Shown here one piece after another: positions 32,842 through 41,234 of a DNA stretch of 46,708 nt. Both the position numbers and the translations under genes were made by a program. This DNA comes from Lachnospiraceae bacterium (lineage in GTDB: Bacteria; Bacillota; Clostridia; Lachnospirales; Lachnospiraceae). Location: assembly GCA_017627275.1 (NCBI GenBank), contig JAGAHC010000055.1, forward strand, positions 1 to 46,708, given 5' to 3'. Numbering within the stretch: the stretch's first letter is position 1; each line of letters begins with the position of its first letter. Under the pieces are notes generated by a model that saw only the letters and a list, made by a program, of their open reading frames with translations, ran no database searches and was not told the origin of the DNA.

Positions 32842-34490
32842 AAAGAAAACCGTTCGGATTCTTCCTCTTCAGCGTTTTGTTTTCCATTGCGCTCTTTGCG
32901 GGATACGCGCTGGAAAAGGACGGCTATCTTTCCGTGCCGGCTCCCCGGACCCTGCTTCTTTTTGCAGCAGCAGTCCTCCTGACCTTTTTTATCACCGCTT
33001 TTCTTTTGCGCCTTGTGCATCACAGGCTCCTGCAGGAAGAGAACCCTGCCGTTTCGAAGGCTACCCTTCCTTATTTCCTGAAAACATACCTCGGTCTCGT
33101 CCTTACCCACCTTCCCGTTTTTCTGGGTGTGTATCCGGGCTTTTTCGTTTACGACGCCTCCGATGAACTGAACGCGGTCCTGACCCGCACCTTTACGACC
33201 CATCACCCGCTTCTTCATGTGCTTACGATGGGCGGCACCGTGGCAGGCGTCCATAAGGCGACGGGCAGCTGGAATGCCGGCATCGCCGTCTACATCGGGC
33301 TGCAGGCTTTGCTGATTCTTCTGGTTTATGCGTACGTTCTGACCTTCCTTTATCAGCGGGGCGTGCGCAGGAGTTTCCGCATCCTCTCCTTTTTCTTCTT
33401 CGGCGTCTTTCCGCCGGTGGTGATGTTTACCCTGTGTTCCGCCAAAGACGGCCTCTTTACGGCCTTCTTTTTGCTGCTGCTCGTACAGCTTTTGAAACTG
33501 CTGGACGAGGGAGAAGCCTTCCTGCATAAGAAGCTGGATGTCGCCCTGTTTGTCATCGGCGCAGCCGGCATGCTGTTCTACCGCCGCAATGCCGTCTATG
33601 CCTTTCTCGTATTCGTCTTTTTCTTCGGTCTCTATGCGATCCGAAAATTCCGCAGGCAGCCGCGGGAGCTCTTCCGGCTCCTGCTCCTTATCTTCCTTCC
33701 GCTTCTCATTTACGAAGCCGGAAACCGGGTACTCATTGCAGCGACCGATGCCGATGACTCCGCCAGACAGGAAATGCTGACCGTGCCCATCATGCAGCTG
33801 ACACGGACCTATGCAGAGATCCCGGAGAGTTTTTCCGGGGAAGAAGCCGTCCTGTTGAAAAAGTATCTGCCGGAAGAAGCGCTTTCTTCTTACAAGCCCC
33901 GTCTCTCGGACGGCGTAAAGATCCATTTTCGAAATGACGCCTATCACGAGGATCCTTCCTCGTTCCTGAAGCTGTGGTTCTCCGTCGGAAAGCAGCATCC
34001 GGTCAGTTATCTCAATGCCTGGCTGCTGACCTCCTACGGCAACTGGTATCCGTTTGCCGTCATCAACGTCTATGAGGGCAACACCGTTTTCACCTTTACG
34101 TATACGGACAGTTCCTACTTCGGATACGAAGTCGAAGCGCCGGGCGTGCGCACGAGCTTCCTCCCCGCGATCGACCGCTTCTACCGGAAGCTCTCGATCG
34201 AGCGCTTCCAGCAGGAGATCCCCGTCGTGTCTCTTCTGTTTGCGCCCGCATTCTATGTCTGGGTGCTTGCCTTCTGCGCACTGTACGTCTTCTGTTTCGG
34301 ACAACAAAAAAAGCGGGTCCTGTTTTTCTTCCTCCCGCTTTTTGCCTATTTCCTGACCCTGCTTTTAGGGCCGACCTATCTTCTGCGTTACACGCTGATC
34401 TTCTTTGCCGTCACGCCGCTTCTTCCGCTTGTGCTACGGACGGCTTCTTCCTCCTCGCATCCAGGACCATCCCGATCAGGACGATCGTAA
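32838..34490 (+). CDS. Polytopic membrane protein, DUF6020/GT-C-like
   Basis: A 550-residue protein with about 12 helices. The first large loop contains YPGFFVYDASDELNAVLT and HHPLLHVLTMGG, an Asp/His arrangement like the active loops of GT-C membrane transferases and of DUF6020 proteins, the latter recalled only by pattern. A soluble loop of about 100 residues (around 305-405) precedes the last helices. It may transfer a sugar from a lipid carrier, but that is inference. Its ATG overlaps znuB (ATGA), so it is translated with the zinc operon, which is odd for a transferase-like protein. The last 80 bases overlap the convergent EamA gene, and the terminal SSSSHPGPSRSGRS looks like read-through rather than family sequence. 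Confidence 0.7.
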   Translation: MKRKPFGFFLFSVLFSIALFAGYALEKDGYLSVPAPRTLLLFAAAVLLTFFITAFLLRLVHHRLLQEENPAVSKATLPYFLKTYLGLVLTHLPVFLGVYPGFFVYDASDELNAVLTRTFTTHHPLLHVLTMGGTVAGVHKATGSWNAGIAVYIGLQALLILLVYAYVLTFLYQRGVRRSFRILSFFFFGVFPPVVMFTLCSAKDGLFTAFFLLLLVQLLKLLDEGEAFLHKKLDVALFVIGAAGMLFYRRNAVYAFLVFVFFFGLYAIRKFRRQPRELFRLLLLIFLPLLIYEAGNRVLIAATDADDSARQEMLTVPIMQLTRTYAEIPESFSGEEAVLLKKYLPEEALSSYKPRLSDGVKIHFRNDAYHEDPSSFLKLWFSVGKQHPVSYLNAWLLTSYGNWYPFAVINVYEGNTVFTFTYTDSSYFGYEVEAPGVRTSFLPAIDRFYRKLSIERFQQEIPVVSLLFAPAFYVWVLAFCALYVFCFGQQKKRVLFFFLPLFAYFLTLLLGPTYLLRYTLIFFAVTPLLPLVLRTASSSSHPGPSRSGRS

Positions 34491-35274
34491 AGCCGATCAG
34501 CACCGGGATCGAAGGATACTCTCTCAGGAAGATCGCTACCCACACGGGACCCAGGATCATTTCCCACAGCGCCAGGATCGAGGCCTTCTGCGGGCTGACC
34601 TTCTGTACGCCCATGTTGTATAAGCCGTATCCGAAACCGACCTGGACCACGCCGAGGATCAGCATCACGATCCAGTCTCTTCCCGTCATGGCAGGGATCC
34701 CGGAAGCCACTGACGGAAACAGCACAAACACGATGATCCCCGTAAAAATGTTGGCGATCGCTGTCAGTCCGAGCGGATTCTCTCCGCCCGCCTTCTTAGA
34801 GCTGACCGTCATCAGCGCAAAGAAAACGCCTTCGGAGAGCGCGATCAGATTTCCCGTATTGCTCTTCGCGTCCGTCCCCGACATCATAAAAAAGATCACG
34901 CCGATCATGATGACCAGAACCGGCAGGAAGGCACGTCCGTCAAAGCGCTTTGTCCTGATGCAGGCTGCTAAAAAGAGCCAGACGGTCGCCGTATACTGCA
35001 TGCCGATGGCGATCGGGGCTGATGTCATGGTAAGGGAGACGATGACGCTCAGGCACACTGCCGCGTAACTGATCACGTACAGAAGCATCCAGCCGTCAAA
35101 CTTCAGTTTCTTCGGTCGGATAAAGGCAAGCAGCGCCACCGCCGCGATGACGGAACGCAGGCCGCAGATCAGGAGCGAGTCCAGCGTCAGATATTTGACT
35201 AAAGGAGAGTTCAGGCTCCAGCAGACAGCCCCCAAAAAAACGAGTATTTCTCCCGAGATACGCGGTTTTGTCAA
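34411..35274 (-). CDS. EamA-family drug/metabolite transporter
   Basis: A 287-residue DMT-superfamily permease with ten helices in two EamA repeats (about 5-135 and 145-280). GAVCWSLNSPLVKYLTLDS starts the first and GEGVFFALMTVSSKK-like sequence starts the second. These proteins export amino acids, toxins or metabolites. The start is TTG at 35274, preceded by GTGAGGGATCATTT. The upstream in-frame ATG at 35355 lies at the -35 of a TTGACA-17-TATTAT promoter and cannot be in the transcript. It is divergent to tetR and controlled by the shared palindrome at 35315-35345, so TetR probably represses it. Confidence 0.85.
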   Translation of the reverse strand: MTKPRISGEILVFLGAVCWSLNSPLVKYLTLDSLLICGLRSVIAAVALLAFIRPKKLKFDGWMLLYVISYAAVCLSVIVSLTMTSAPIAIGMQYTATVWLFLAACIRTKRFDGRAFLPVLVIMIGVIFFMMSGTDAKSNTGNLIALSEGVFFALMTVSSKKAGGENPLGLTAIANIFTGIIVFVLFPSVASGIPAMTGRDWIVMLILGVVQVGFGYGLYNMGVQKVSPQKASILALWEMILGPVWVAIFLREYPSIPVLIGFTIVLIGMVLDARRKKPSVAQAEEAA

Positions 35275-35307
35275 AAATGATCCCTCACTATTGTACAGAA
35301 ATACACC

Positions 35308-35336
35308 TTGAAACCTAATCGCGATTATAATATAAT
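35308..35336 (+). promoter_or_regulatory. Promoter of the tetR-pepD-yfcC operon
   Basis: Plus-strand TTGAAA (35308-35313) and TATAAT (35331-35336) are separated by 17 bases. The palindrome at 35315-35345 covers the spacer and -10. Confidence 0.62.
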
Positions 35337-35345
35337 CATGATTAG
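35315..35345. promoter_or_regulatory. 31-bp palindromic TetR operator shared by divergent promoters
   Basis: Left arm CTAATCGCGATTATA and right arm TATAATCATGATTAG are inverted copies about a central A, differing only at the CG/AT centre of each arm. Each arm is itself a palindrome (TAATCGCGATTA and TAATCATGATTA), so two TetR dimers could bind side by side. It overlaps the -10 of both promoters. Confidence 0.75.
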
Positions 35346-35355
35346 ATTTTGTCAA
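35327..35355 (-). promoter_or_regulatory. Promoter of the EamA gene
   Basis: Minus-strand TTGACA (35350-35355) and TATTAT (35327-35332) are separated by 17 bases. The consensus -35 and the operator overlap make it a well-supported promoter; it places the EamA start downstream of 35320. Confidence 0.72.
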
Positions 35356-35422
35356 TTGTCTTGTGCTTTTACCTTCTACATCTTATCGGAACGGCATTTT
35401 TTTTACAATGACGGAGGCAGCC

Positions 35423-36094
35423 ATGAAAGAACAAATATCTAAGGGAACCCTGGCGCCGCGGCGCAAGCGCAACATGATCGACTTTGTGGAGGTCACGAAA
35501 GATCTGATCCAGAACGAGGGGCTTGAGAGCCTTTCCATTCGCAAGATCGCCTCGGAGGCCGGTTATAACAGCGCCACGATCTACAATTATTTTGATGATC
35601 TCTCTCACCTGACGCTCTTTGGTTCCGTCTGCTATCTGCGGGACTATGTTCTTTCCTTATCAAAGAAGATCACACGGGACATGAATTCTCTTGAGCAGTT
35701 CCGGACGGTCTACCGCTGCTTCAATAAAGAAGCGTTTCAATATCCGGACATCTTCCACAACCTGTTCTTCGGACCGCACAGCGAGTCTCTCGGAAAGGTC
35801 CTTGAGACGTACTATTACGAACTGTTTCCCGAAGAACTTGACGGCCTTCCGGAAAACATGCGGCAGCTCCTTGTCGCCGGAACGATGGTCGAGCGCGACA
35901 AGGTCATCGTATCCGAGATGGTGAAGGACGGCTTCATCGATCCGAAAAAGGCCGATGTCACACAGGAACTGATCATTGCGGCACACCAGCATTTCATTTT
36001 CGAAGCGGCCAAGAAAGGTTCCTCTCTGAACGTTAAGGAACACGACCGCAGATTCTTCGTATTGTTTGACTACCTTCTTGAAAACGCGAAATAA
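35423..36094 (+). CDS. TetR-family transcriptional regulator
   Basis: A 223-residue TetR-type regulator. The N-terminal helix-turn-helix is IRKIASEAGYNSATIYNYF (about residues 40-58), after a basic LAPRRKRNMIDFVEV segment. The C-terminal ligand and dimer domain is helical. The start at 35423 is chosen because ACGGAGGCAGCC precedes that ATG; two earlier in-frame ATGs lack such a site. It is the first gene of an operon with pepD (9 bases downstream) and yfcC. It is divergent to an EamA exporter and probably binds the palindrome at 35315-35345 to control both. Confidence 0.88.
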   Translation: MKEQISKGTLAPRRKRNMIDFVEVTKDLIQNEGLESLSIRKIASEAGYNSATIYNYFDDLSHLTLFGSVCYLRDYVLSLSKKITRDMNSLEQFRTVYRCFNKEAFQYPDIFHNLFFGPHSESLGKVLETYYYELFPEELDGLPENMRQLLVAGTMVERDKVIVSEMVKDGFIDPKKADVTQELIIAAHQHFIFEAAKKGSSLNVKEHDRRFFVLFDYLLENAK

Positions 36095-36103
36095 GGAGAT
36101 GCC

Positions 36104-37555
36104 ATGAAAGAAGAAATCAGAGAACTGACAAAGGAGCGCGTATTCTACCACTTCCGTGAGATCTGCAACATCCCGCACGGCAGCGGGAACGAGCAGGCGA
36201 TCAGCGACTATCTTCTTCGCTTTGCAAAGGATCTTCATCTGGATGCGAAGCAGGACGCCTCTCTCAATGTATTTGTCAAAAAACCGGCTTCGCCGGGTTA
36301 CGAAAATGCGCCGGCCGTCTGTCTCCAGGCCCATATGGACATGGTCTGTGAGAAGGCGGAGGGTGTCGTCCACGATTTTACAAAAGATCCCATCGAATGG
36401 GTGATCGAAGGCGACTTCCTTTCCACCGGCGGCAAAACGACACTGGGCGCGGACAACGGTATCGGCGTCGCCCTCATCATGGCCCTTTTGGAAGATGACA
36501 CGCTTTCGCACCCTCCTCTGGAAGCACTGTTCACCACCATGGAAGAAGAAGATCTTTCCGGTGCGGAACATTTTGACACTTCCGAAATGAATGCAAACAT
36601 CCTGATCAATCTGGACCATGTCAGAGACGACGAGATCCTGTGCGGAAGCTGCGGCGGCATGCAGGTAGACTTTCATCTGCCCACAGCCGCCCGGCCCGTC
36701 CCCGCCGGGTGGCAGGCACTTACGCTGCGGGTCGCCGGTTTAAAGGGCGGCCACTCCGGAGAAGACATCCACCGCGGACGCGGCAATGCCAACATTCTGC
36801 TTGCCCGCGCACTGACGGCCCTGGAAAAAGAATCCCCCATCCTTTTGCACAGCATAAAGGGCGGATCCTTCCGGCTGGCGATCCCAAGAGATGCCTCCGC
36901 CGTCCTCTTTGCGGACAAAAAGGACGTGGAAGCGCTTACCCGTTGTCTCTCTCTCTTTGAAGAGACCGTTCGAAACGAACTGCCGGATTCCGGCGAGAGT
37001 CTGTCCGTTTCTCTTTCGTCTTCGGAAGAAGCGCCCTCACAGGGGATCTCTCCCGCGCCCGTTCTTTCTGTCCTGACACTGATCCCGGACGGCATTTACC
37101 AGATGAGTGAGGTCTTTGAAGGCGTGGTCGATACTTCCGACAACCTGGGCGAAGTCTACCTGGACGAAAACGGACTGCATCTCGTGCTGGAGATCCGTTC
37201 CGCAAGGGAAAGCCTGCGGACCTATCTGTTTGAGAGGATGGAGCGCCTGGCCGTGCTCCTTGGCGGAACCTGCACCTTTTCCAATGCCTATCCCAGCTGG
37301 GATTACCGCAAGGACTCTCCGCTTCGCAGCCTCTGCGGCAGCGTTTATCAGAAGCTGTTTCAGACGCTTCCGGCATTTCTGGTCGTCCATGCGGGGCTTG
37401 AAGTCGGCTGCTTTTTCGAAACCAAAAAAGGCCTGGATGCCGTCTCTTTAGGCCCGAACATGAGAGACTTTCACTCTCCTTCCGAAACGCTCGAGATCTC
37501 ATCGGTGCGTAAGGAATATACCTATCTTTGTGCGGTGCTTTCTGCCATCCGCTGA
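36104..37555 (+). CDS. pepD: Beta-Ala-His/Xaa-His dipeptidase (M20 family)
   Basis: A 483-residue metallopeptidase of the aminoacyl-histidine dipeptidase (PepD) branch. CLQAHMDMVCEKAEG (His and Asp of the metal site), TLGADNGIGVAL (bridging Asp), TMEEEDLSGAEHFD (catalytic Glu pair), GHSGEDIHRGRGNAN (dimer-domain His) and HAGLEVGCFFE (last metal ligands) appear in order. It cleaves small dipeptides in the cytoplasm to release free amino acids. Starts with ATG after AAGGAGATGCC. It is followed by a YfcC transporter, so peptide uptake and cleavage are probably linked and under TetR control. Confidence 0.92.
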   Translation: MKEEIRELTKERVFYHFREICNIPHGSGNEQAISDYLLRFAKDLHLDAKQDASLNVFVKKPASPGYENAPAVCLQAHMDMVCEKAEGVVHDFTKDPIEWVIEGDFLSTGGKTTLGADNGIGVALIMALLEDDTLSHPPLEALFTTMEEEDLSGAEHFDTSEMNANILINLDHVRDDEILCGSCGGMQVDFHLPTAARPVPAGWQALTLRVAGLKGGHSGEDIHRGRGNANILLARALTALEKESPILLHSIKGGSFRLAIPRDASAVLFADKKDVEALTRCLSLFEETVRNELPDSGESLSVSLSSSEEAPSQGISPAPVLSVLTLIPDGIYQMSEVFEGVVDTSDNLGEVYLDENGLHLVLEIRSARESLRTYLFERMERLAVLLGGTCTFSNAYPSWDYRKDSPLRSLCGSVYQKLFQTLPAFLVVHAGLEVGCFFETKKGLDAVSLGPNMRDFHSPSETLEISSVRKEYTYLCAVLSAIR

Positions 37556-37601
37556 ATATAGATTCAAATGAGGGAAAAATTAAAACAGAAAAGGAGATAG
37601 T

Positions 37602-39017
37602 ATGGAAAACAAACAAGAAAGCAAAACATTGAAAGCCATTAACCCGATGCTGTTTTTGGTCGTCATCCTGCTGATCGTTGCGGTATTGTCCTACATCATT
37701 CCCGCCGGCAGCTACGACCGCGTGTATGATGAGGTCACGGAGCGCGAGCTCGTCGATCCCGACAGCTATCATGCGGTAGACCGGAATCCCACCACACCGT
37801 TCTTCCTGTTGATGTCTGTGACGCTGGGCATGCAGAACGCCGCCTACATCATTTTCTTCCTGCTGATCATCGGCGGCATGTTTGCCATCTTAAATGCCAC
37901 CGGCGCCATCAATAACGGGATGGCCAACGTCGTCCGGGCCATGAAGGGGCGGGAGCTTCTCATGATCCCCGTCACCATGATTGTCTTCGGCTGCGGTTCG
38001 GCGTTCTGTGCCAACTTTGAAGAATTCCTGGCCTTTGTGCCGCTTGTTCTCGCTGTCTGCCTCTCGATGGGCTTTGACTCGCTGACCGCCGTCGGTATTA
38101 TTTTCTGTGCCGCTGCCAGCGGCTACGGCGGCGCCATCACCAATGCCTTCACCACCGGCGTTGCGCAGGGGATCGCGGGCCTTCCGATGTTCTCCGGCAT
38201 GGGCCTTCGCGTTGTCTTATTCATCACGCTGTTAACCGCCAGCATCTGCTATGTCATGTGGCACGCGCAGCGCGTCAAAAAGAACCCGCAGTTAAGCTCT
38301 ACCTATGAGATCGACAGAGTCACCGCACAGAATGTCGCCTATGACGTCGACTCCGTGGAACCTCTGACCGGTCGTCAGAAAGCCGTCCTTGTCATCTTTA
38401 TCCTCGGCCTTGCCTTCACGGTCTGGGGCATCATCACCCAGGGCTATTACATCGACGAGCTGGCTGCCATCTTCTTAGCCATCGGCATCATCGGCGGTCT
38501 CGTCGGCGGCTTAAGCCCGAGCAGGATCTGTGACGAATTCATGGTCGGATGCAAGGACATGCTCTTCCCCTGCATCATGATCGGTCTTGCCAACGCCATC
38601 ATCGTGCTGCTGCAGGACGCTTCCATCATGGATCCGATCATCCACGGCCTGGCGAGCGTTTTGAACGGTCTTTCTTCTACCGTTGCCGCCATTGGGATGT
38701 TCATCGTACAGGACCTCTTTAACGTGCTCGTTCCTTCGGGCTCCGGACAGGCGGCGATCACCATGCCGATCATGGCGCCCCTTGCCGATATGCTCGGTCT
38801 GACGAGACAGACTGCCGTCCTCGCCTATCAGATGGGCGACGCATTTACCAACGTCATGGCGCCGACCGGCGGCGAGATCCTCGCAGCCCTTGCCATGTGC
38901 GGCGGCATCTCCTTCAGAAAGTGGATGAAGTACCTGGCTCCGCTGTTCTTTATCTGGTGGATCATCGCCTTCATCTTCCTGGCCATCGCCGTTCGCATCG
39001 GCTACGGCCCCTTCTAA
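37602..39017 (+). CDS. yfcC: YfcC-family transporter
   Basis: A 471-residue membrane protein of the YfcC/DcuC-like group with about 12 helices. It opens with a short soluble N terminus and INPMLFLVVILLIVAVLSYI, then IPAGSYDRVYDE. FVPLVLAVCLSMGFDSLTAV and IVQDLFNVLVPSGSGQAAIT lie in conserved hairpin-like segments. Substrates of the family are carboxylates, amino acids or peptides; the neighbour pepD suggests dipeptides or amino acids. RBS AAAAGGAGATAGT precedes the ATG. Two stacked hairpins terminate transcription after it. Confidence 0.88.
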   Translation: MENKQESKTLKAINPMLFLVVILLIVAVLSYIIPAGSYDRVYDEVTERELVDPDSYHAVDRNPTTPFFLLMSVTLGMQNAAYIIFFLLIIGGMFAILNATGAINNGMANVVRAMKGRELLMIPVTMIVFGCGSAFCANFEEFLAFVPLVLAVCLSMGFDSLTAVGIIFCAAASGYGGAITNAFTTGVAQGIAGLPMFSGMGLRVVLFITLLTASICYVMWHAQRVKKNPQLSSTYEIDRVTAQNVAYDVDSVEPLTGRQKAVLVIFILGLAFTVWGIITQGYYIDELAAIFLAIGIIGGLVGGLSPSRICDEFMVGCKDMLFPCIMIGLANAIIVLLQDASIMDPIIHGLASVLNGLSSTVAAIGMFIVQDLFNVLVPSGSGQAAITMPIMAPLADMLGLTRQTAVLAYQMGDAFTNVMAPTGGEILAALAMCGGISFRKWMKYLAPLFFIWWIIAFIFLAIAVRIGYGPF

Positions 39018-39031
39018 GTAAACAAAGAAAA

Positions 39032-39060
39032 GGAACCACTATCCCTGAGGAAAGTGGTCC
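39032..39060 (+). terminator. Terminator-like hairpin 1 of a tandem pair
   Basis: GGAACCACT (39032-39040) pairs with AGTGGTCC (39053-39060) with one bulge, and inner TCC (42-44) with GGA (49-51) around a CTGA loop. It follows yfcC. It shares the CCACT-x-TCCCTGAGGA core with the next hairpin and lacks a T-run, so it may be the degenerate copy. Confidence 0.65.
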
Positions 39061-39070
39061 CGCCCCCTAA

Positions 39071-39108
39071 AAAAGGAGCCACTCTCCCTGAGGAAAGTGG
39101 CTCCTTTT
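39071..39108. terminator. Bidirectional terminator hairpin 2
   Basis: AAAAGGAGCCACT (39071-39083) pairs perfectly with AGTGGCTCCTTTT (39096-39108), an inner TCC/GGA pair follows one mismatch, and the loop is CTGA. It ends yfcC transcription and, in the other direction, the symporter gene that stops at 39125. It is a sister of hairpin 1. Confidence 0.82.
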
Positions 39109-39124
39109 CGTCATTGAGAAGGTC

Positions 39125-40342
39125 TTATTTTGCGGACTGCCATTTGGTCACACAGGCGGAGCAGGCGATATCGCCGGTGACGTTCAGGCACGTACGGCCC
39201 ATGTCGAAGAGTCTGTCGACCGCAACGATGAGTCCGATGTAAGCGACCGGGATCCCGAGCGCTTCCAGAACCATCGCCAGCATGATCATGCCGGCACCCG
39301 GTGCACCGGCGGTGCCGATCGACGCCAGCGTAGCCGTAACGACAATGACAACCATCTGGCCGATGGTCAGATTCATGCCGCTGCAGGTGGCAAGGAAGAC
39401 CGTTGCCACGCACTGATAGATCGCCGTGCCGTCCATGTTGATCGTCGCTCCGAGCGGAAGCACGAAGGAAGCGATGTCCTTATCCGCGCCGAGATCTCTG
39501 GCACACTCCTCGGAGATGGGGAGTGTTGCTGCGGAAGACGTGGAAGTAAACGCAAAGACCATGGCCGGAGATGCCTTCTTAAAGAATTCAATGGGGCTGA
39601 TCCCCGCAAAGCTCTTTGCTGCCATGGAGTATACAAGAACGGCGTGCACGACATAGCCACAGTACGCGCAGAGGATGACGAGTGCCAAAGAACCGATGAT
39701 ATTCGCGCCCTGCGTCGCCACCACCCAGGCCATATAGGTAAAGACGCCGATGGGGGATAAGCTGATCACGAAGCCCATCAATTTTTCGATGACGGAATAG
39801 GCGGAATCCACGAAGTCCTTGACGAGTTTTGCCTTTTCACCGGCCGCAATGATGGAGCCGCCGAAGAGGAGTGAGATCACGATGACCTGCAGCATGTTGG
39901 CATTCAAAAACGCATCCCACATGTTCGTCGGGAAAAATGCCACGATGGTGCTCATCAGCCCCGCATATTCCCTTGCCTCATACTCTGCCGATCCCAGTTC
40001 TGCAGAAAGATCCGGGAACAGCCCCGCGCCGCGGAAAATATTCGCAAAGATCAGTCCGATGATGCAGGCGATGGCCGTGGTGCAAAGGAAAAAGGCTACC
40101 GTCTTCCAGCCGACGGCACCGACCTTTTTCATGTCGTTCATGGAGACAATGCCCTGGATCATGGACAAAAGCACGACGGGCACGATGATGAACTTCAAAA
40201 GGTTCACGAAGATGTCTCCGAACGGCTTGAGCCATTGTGCCGTGAAATCACCCAGCCCCGCTGCGGCACAGATCAGGCCGACAACGATACCGGCGATCAG
40301 GGCAATGATGATCTGTTGCGGTAAAGATAGTTTCTTACTCAT
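39125..40342 (-). CDS. Dicarboxylate/amino acid:cation symporter (DAACS family)
   Basis: A 405-residue glutamate-transporter-fold protein. It has the hairpin signatures AFTSTSSAATLPIS (HP1), ATINMDGTAIYQ (NMDGT metal and substrate motif), GTAGAPGAGMIM (HP2) and RLFDMGRTCLNVTGD (substrate-binding helix with Asp, Arg, Asn). The family couples Na+ or H+ to uptake of glutamate, aspartate, dicarboxylates or neutral amino acids such as serine. Starts with ATG after AGAAGGGGGGAATT. It lies 72 bases after the racemase gene and has its own extended -10 promoter. Confidence 0.93.
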   Translation of the reverse strand: MSKKLSLPQQIIIALIAGIVVGLICAAAGLGDFTAQWLKPFGDIFVNLLKFIIVPVVLLSMIQGIVSMNDMKKVGAVGWKTVAFFLCTTAIACIIGLIFANIFRGAGLFPDLSAELGSAEYEAREYAGLMSTIVAFFPTNMWDAFLNANMLQVIVISLLFGGSIIAAGEKAKLVKDFVDSAYSVIEKLMGFVISLSPIGVFTYMAWVVATQGANIIGSLALVILCAYCGYVVHAVLVYSMAAKSFAGISPIEFFKKASPAMVFAFTSTSSAATLPISEECARDLGADKDIASFVLPLGATINMDGTAIYQCVATVFLATCSGMNLTIGQMVVIVVTATLASIGTAGAPGAGMIMLAMVLEALGIPVAYIGLIVAVDRLFDMGRTCLNVTGDIACSACVTKWQSAK

Positions 40343-40376
40343 AATTCCCCCCTTCTAGTATTGTATGTTTTTGTAT

Positions 40377-40385
40377 ATTATAACA
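40377..40385 (-). promoter_or_regulatory. Extended -10 promoter of the symporter gene
   Basis: Minus-strand TGTTATAAT matches the extended -10 form (TGnTATAAT), about 35-43 bases before the ATG. No good -35 was seen, which extended -10 promoters can lack. Confidence 0.5.
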
Positions 40386-40414
40386 TGAATAGTTCCCGGG
40401 TAGGACGATTATCT

Positions 40415-41134
40415 TCAGTATTCTTTTACAACATATCCGGCAAATCGAATGGCAAATTTAGCCAATTCTTCCGTCGGATCGATACATGGCGGCGTTTCCT
40501 GCAGTGATTTTGCAGCAATCGGCAGCTCTGTGCACCCAAGTACAAAACAATCCGCCCCCCTTTCCATCAAAGAGGAAAGGACAGACTTCAGATCCTCTTC
40601 GTAGTCTTTCGGCGGTGCCCCCGCCTTCACACCGTCATAGATCACCCGCATCAGCTTCTCCTGCTCTGCTTCGGTGGGAACAAGGAACGAAAGCCCCGCT
40701 TTTTCAAACTCCGTCTGGTACAGCTTTGCCGCAAGCGTCCCCTTTGTCGCCAGGATCGCGGCCGTTTTTACTTCGAAAGTGCGTTTTGCGGCTTCCGCTG
40801 TCGCCGTCAACATGCTGAGGATCGGCACCGGCGCCTTCTTACGGAGCGCCGGCAGGAAGAAGTGCGCCGTGTTGCAGGGCATGATGATGCAGTCTGCGCC
40901 GCAGCCTGTCAGTTTCCGTACCGATTCCTCCATGTAAGGGAGCGGGTCTTCGCCTCCATCGAGGATCGCGGCCGTGCGGTCCGGAATCTGCGCATGATCA
41001 TCGATGTAGATCCGGATGTGATCCCTGTCAGTGGCGGCCTGCGTCAGCTGCACGATTTTCTGAAACAGGTCCGCGGTCGCAAGCGGCCCCATGCCGCCCA
41101 GGATCCCGATGCTCTTTTTTTCGCCCATTCCCAT
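40415..41134 (-). CDS. Aspartate/glutamate racemase family protein
   Basis: A 239-residue PLP-independent racemase. It begins MGMGEKKSIGILGGMGPLAT, with IIMPCNTAH (first catalytic Cys) and VLGCTELPI (second catalytic Cys), the two-Cys acid/base pair of the family. It interconverts L- and D-aspartate or glutamate. The start at 41134 is chosen because AAAGGAGACGGA precedes that ATG; an upstream TTG is not needed, and a second ATG at 41128 is the alternative. The symporter gene downstream suggests supply of the substrate. Confidence 0.9.
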   Translation of the reverse strand: MGMGEKKSIGILGGMGPLATADLFQKIVQLTQAATDRDHIRIYIDDHAQIPDRTAAILDGGEDPLPYMEESVRKLTGCGADCIIMPCNTAHFFLPALRKKAPVPILSMLTATAEAAKRTFEVKTAAILATKGTLAAKLYQTEFEKAGLSFLVPTEAEQEKLMRVIYDGVKAGAPPKDYEEDLKSVLSSLMERGADCFVLGCTELPIAAKSLQETPPCIDPTEELAKFAIRFAGYVVKEY

Positions 41135-41194
41135 TCCGTCTCCTTTCAATCCTGTTCTTAAACAGATACAATCATTTTACACCACTTTTCTCTA

Positions 41195-41223
41195 TTGAAA
41201 ACCGAACCCGGCGGTGCTAGAAT
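41195..41223 (+). promoter_or_regulatory. Promoter of the iron alcohol dehydrogenase gene
   Basis: TTGAAA (41195-41200) and TAGAAT (41218-41223) are separated by 17 bases. The resulting leader of about 75 bases contains the palindrome at 41235-41256. Confidence 0.66.
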
Positions 41224-41234
41224 CCAATCTGTCG

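Noticed and set aside
32802-34307. A 501-codon minus-strand frame opposite the GT-C-like gene
   Set aside because: Low-complexity Lys/Glu/Gln-rich sequence typical of an antisense frame of a membrane protein gene.
35275-35355. Upstream ATG start for the EamA gene at 35355
   Set aside because: It falls on the -35 of a consensus-like promoter, so it cannot be in the transcript.
36936-37772. A 278-codon minus-strand frame across the pepD-yfcC junction
   Set aside because: Crosses the start of yfcC and the intact end of pepD; no motif.
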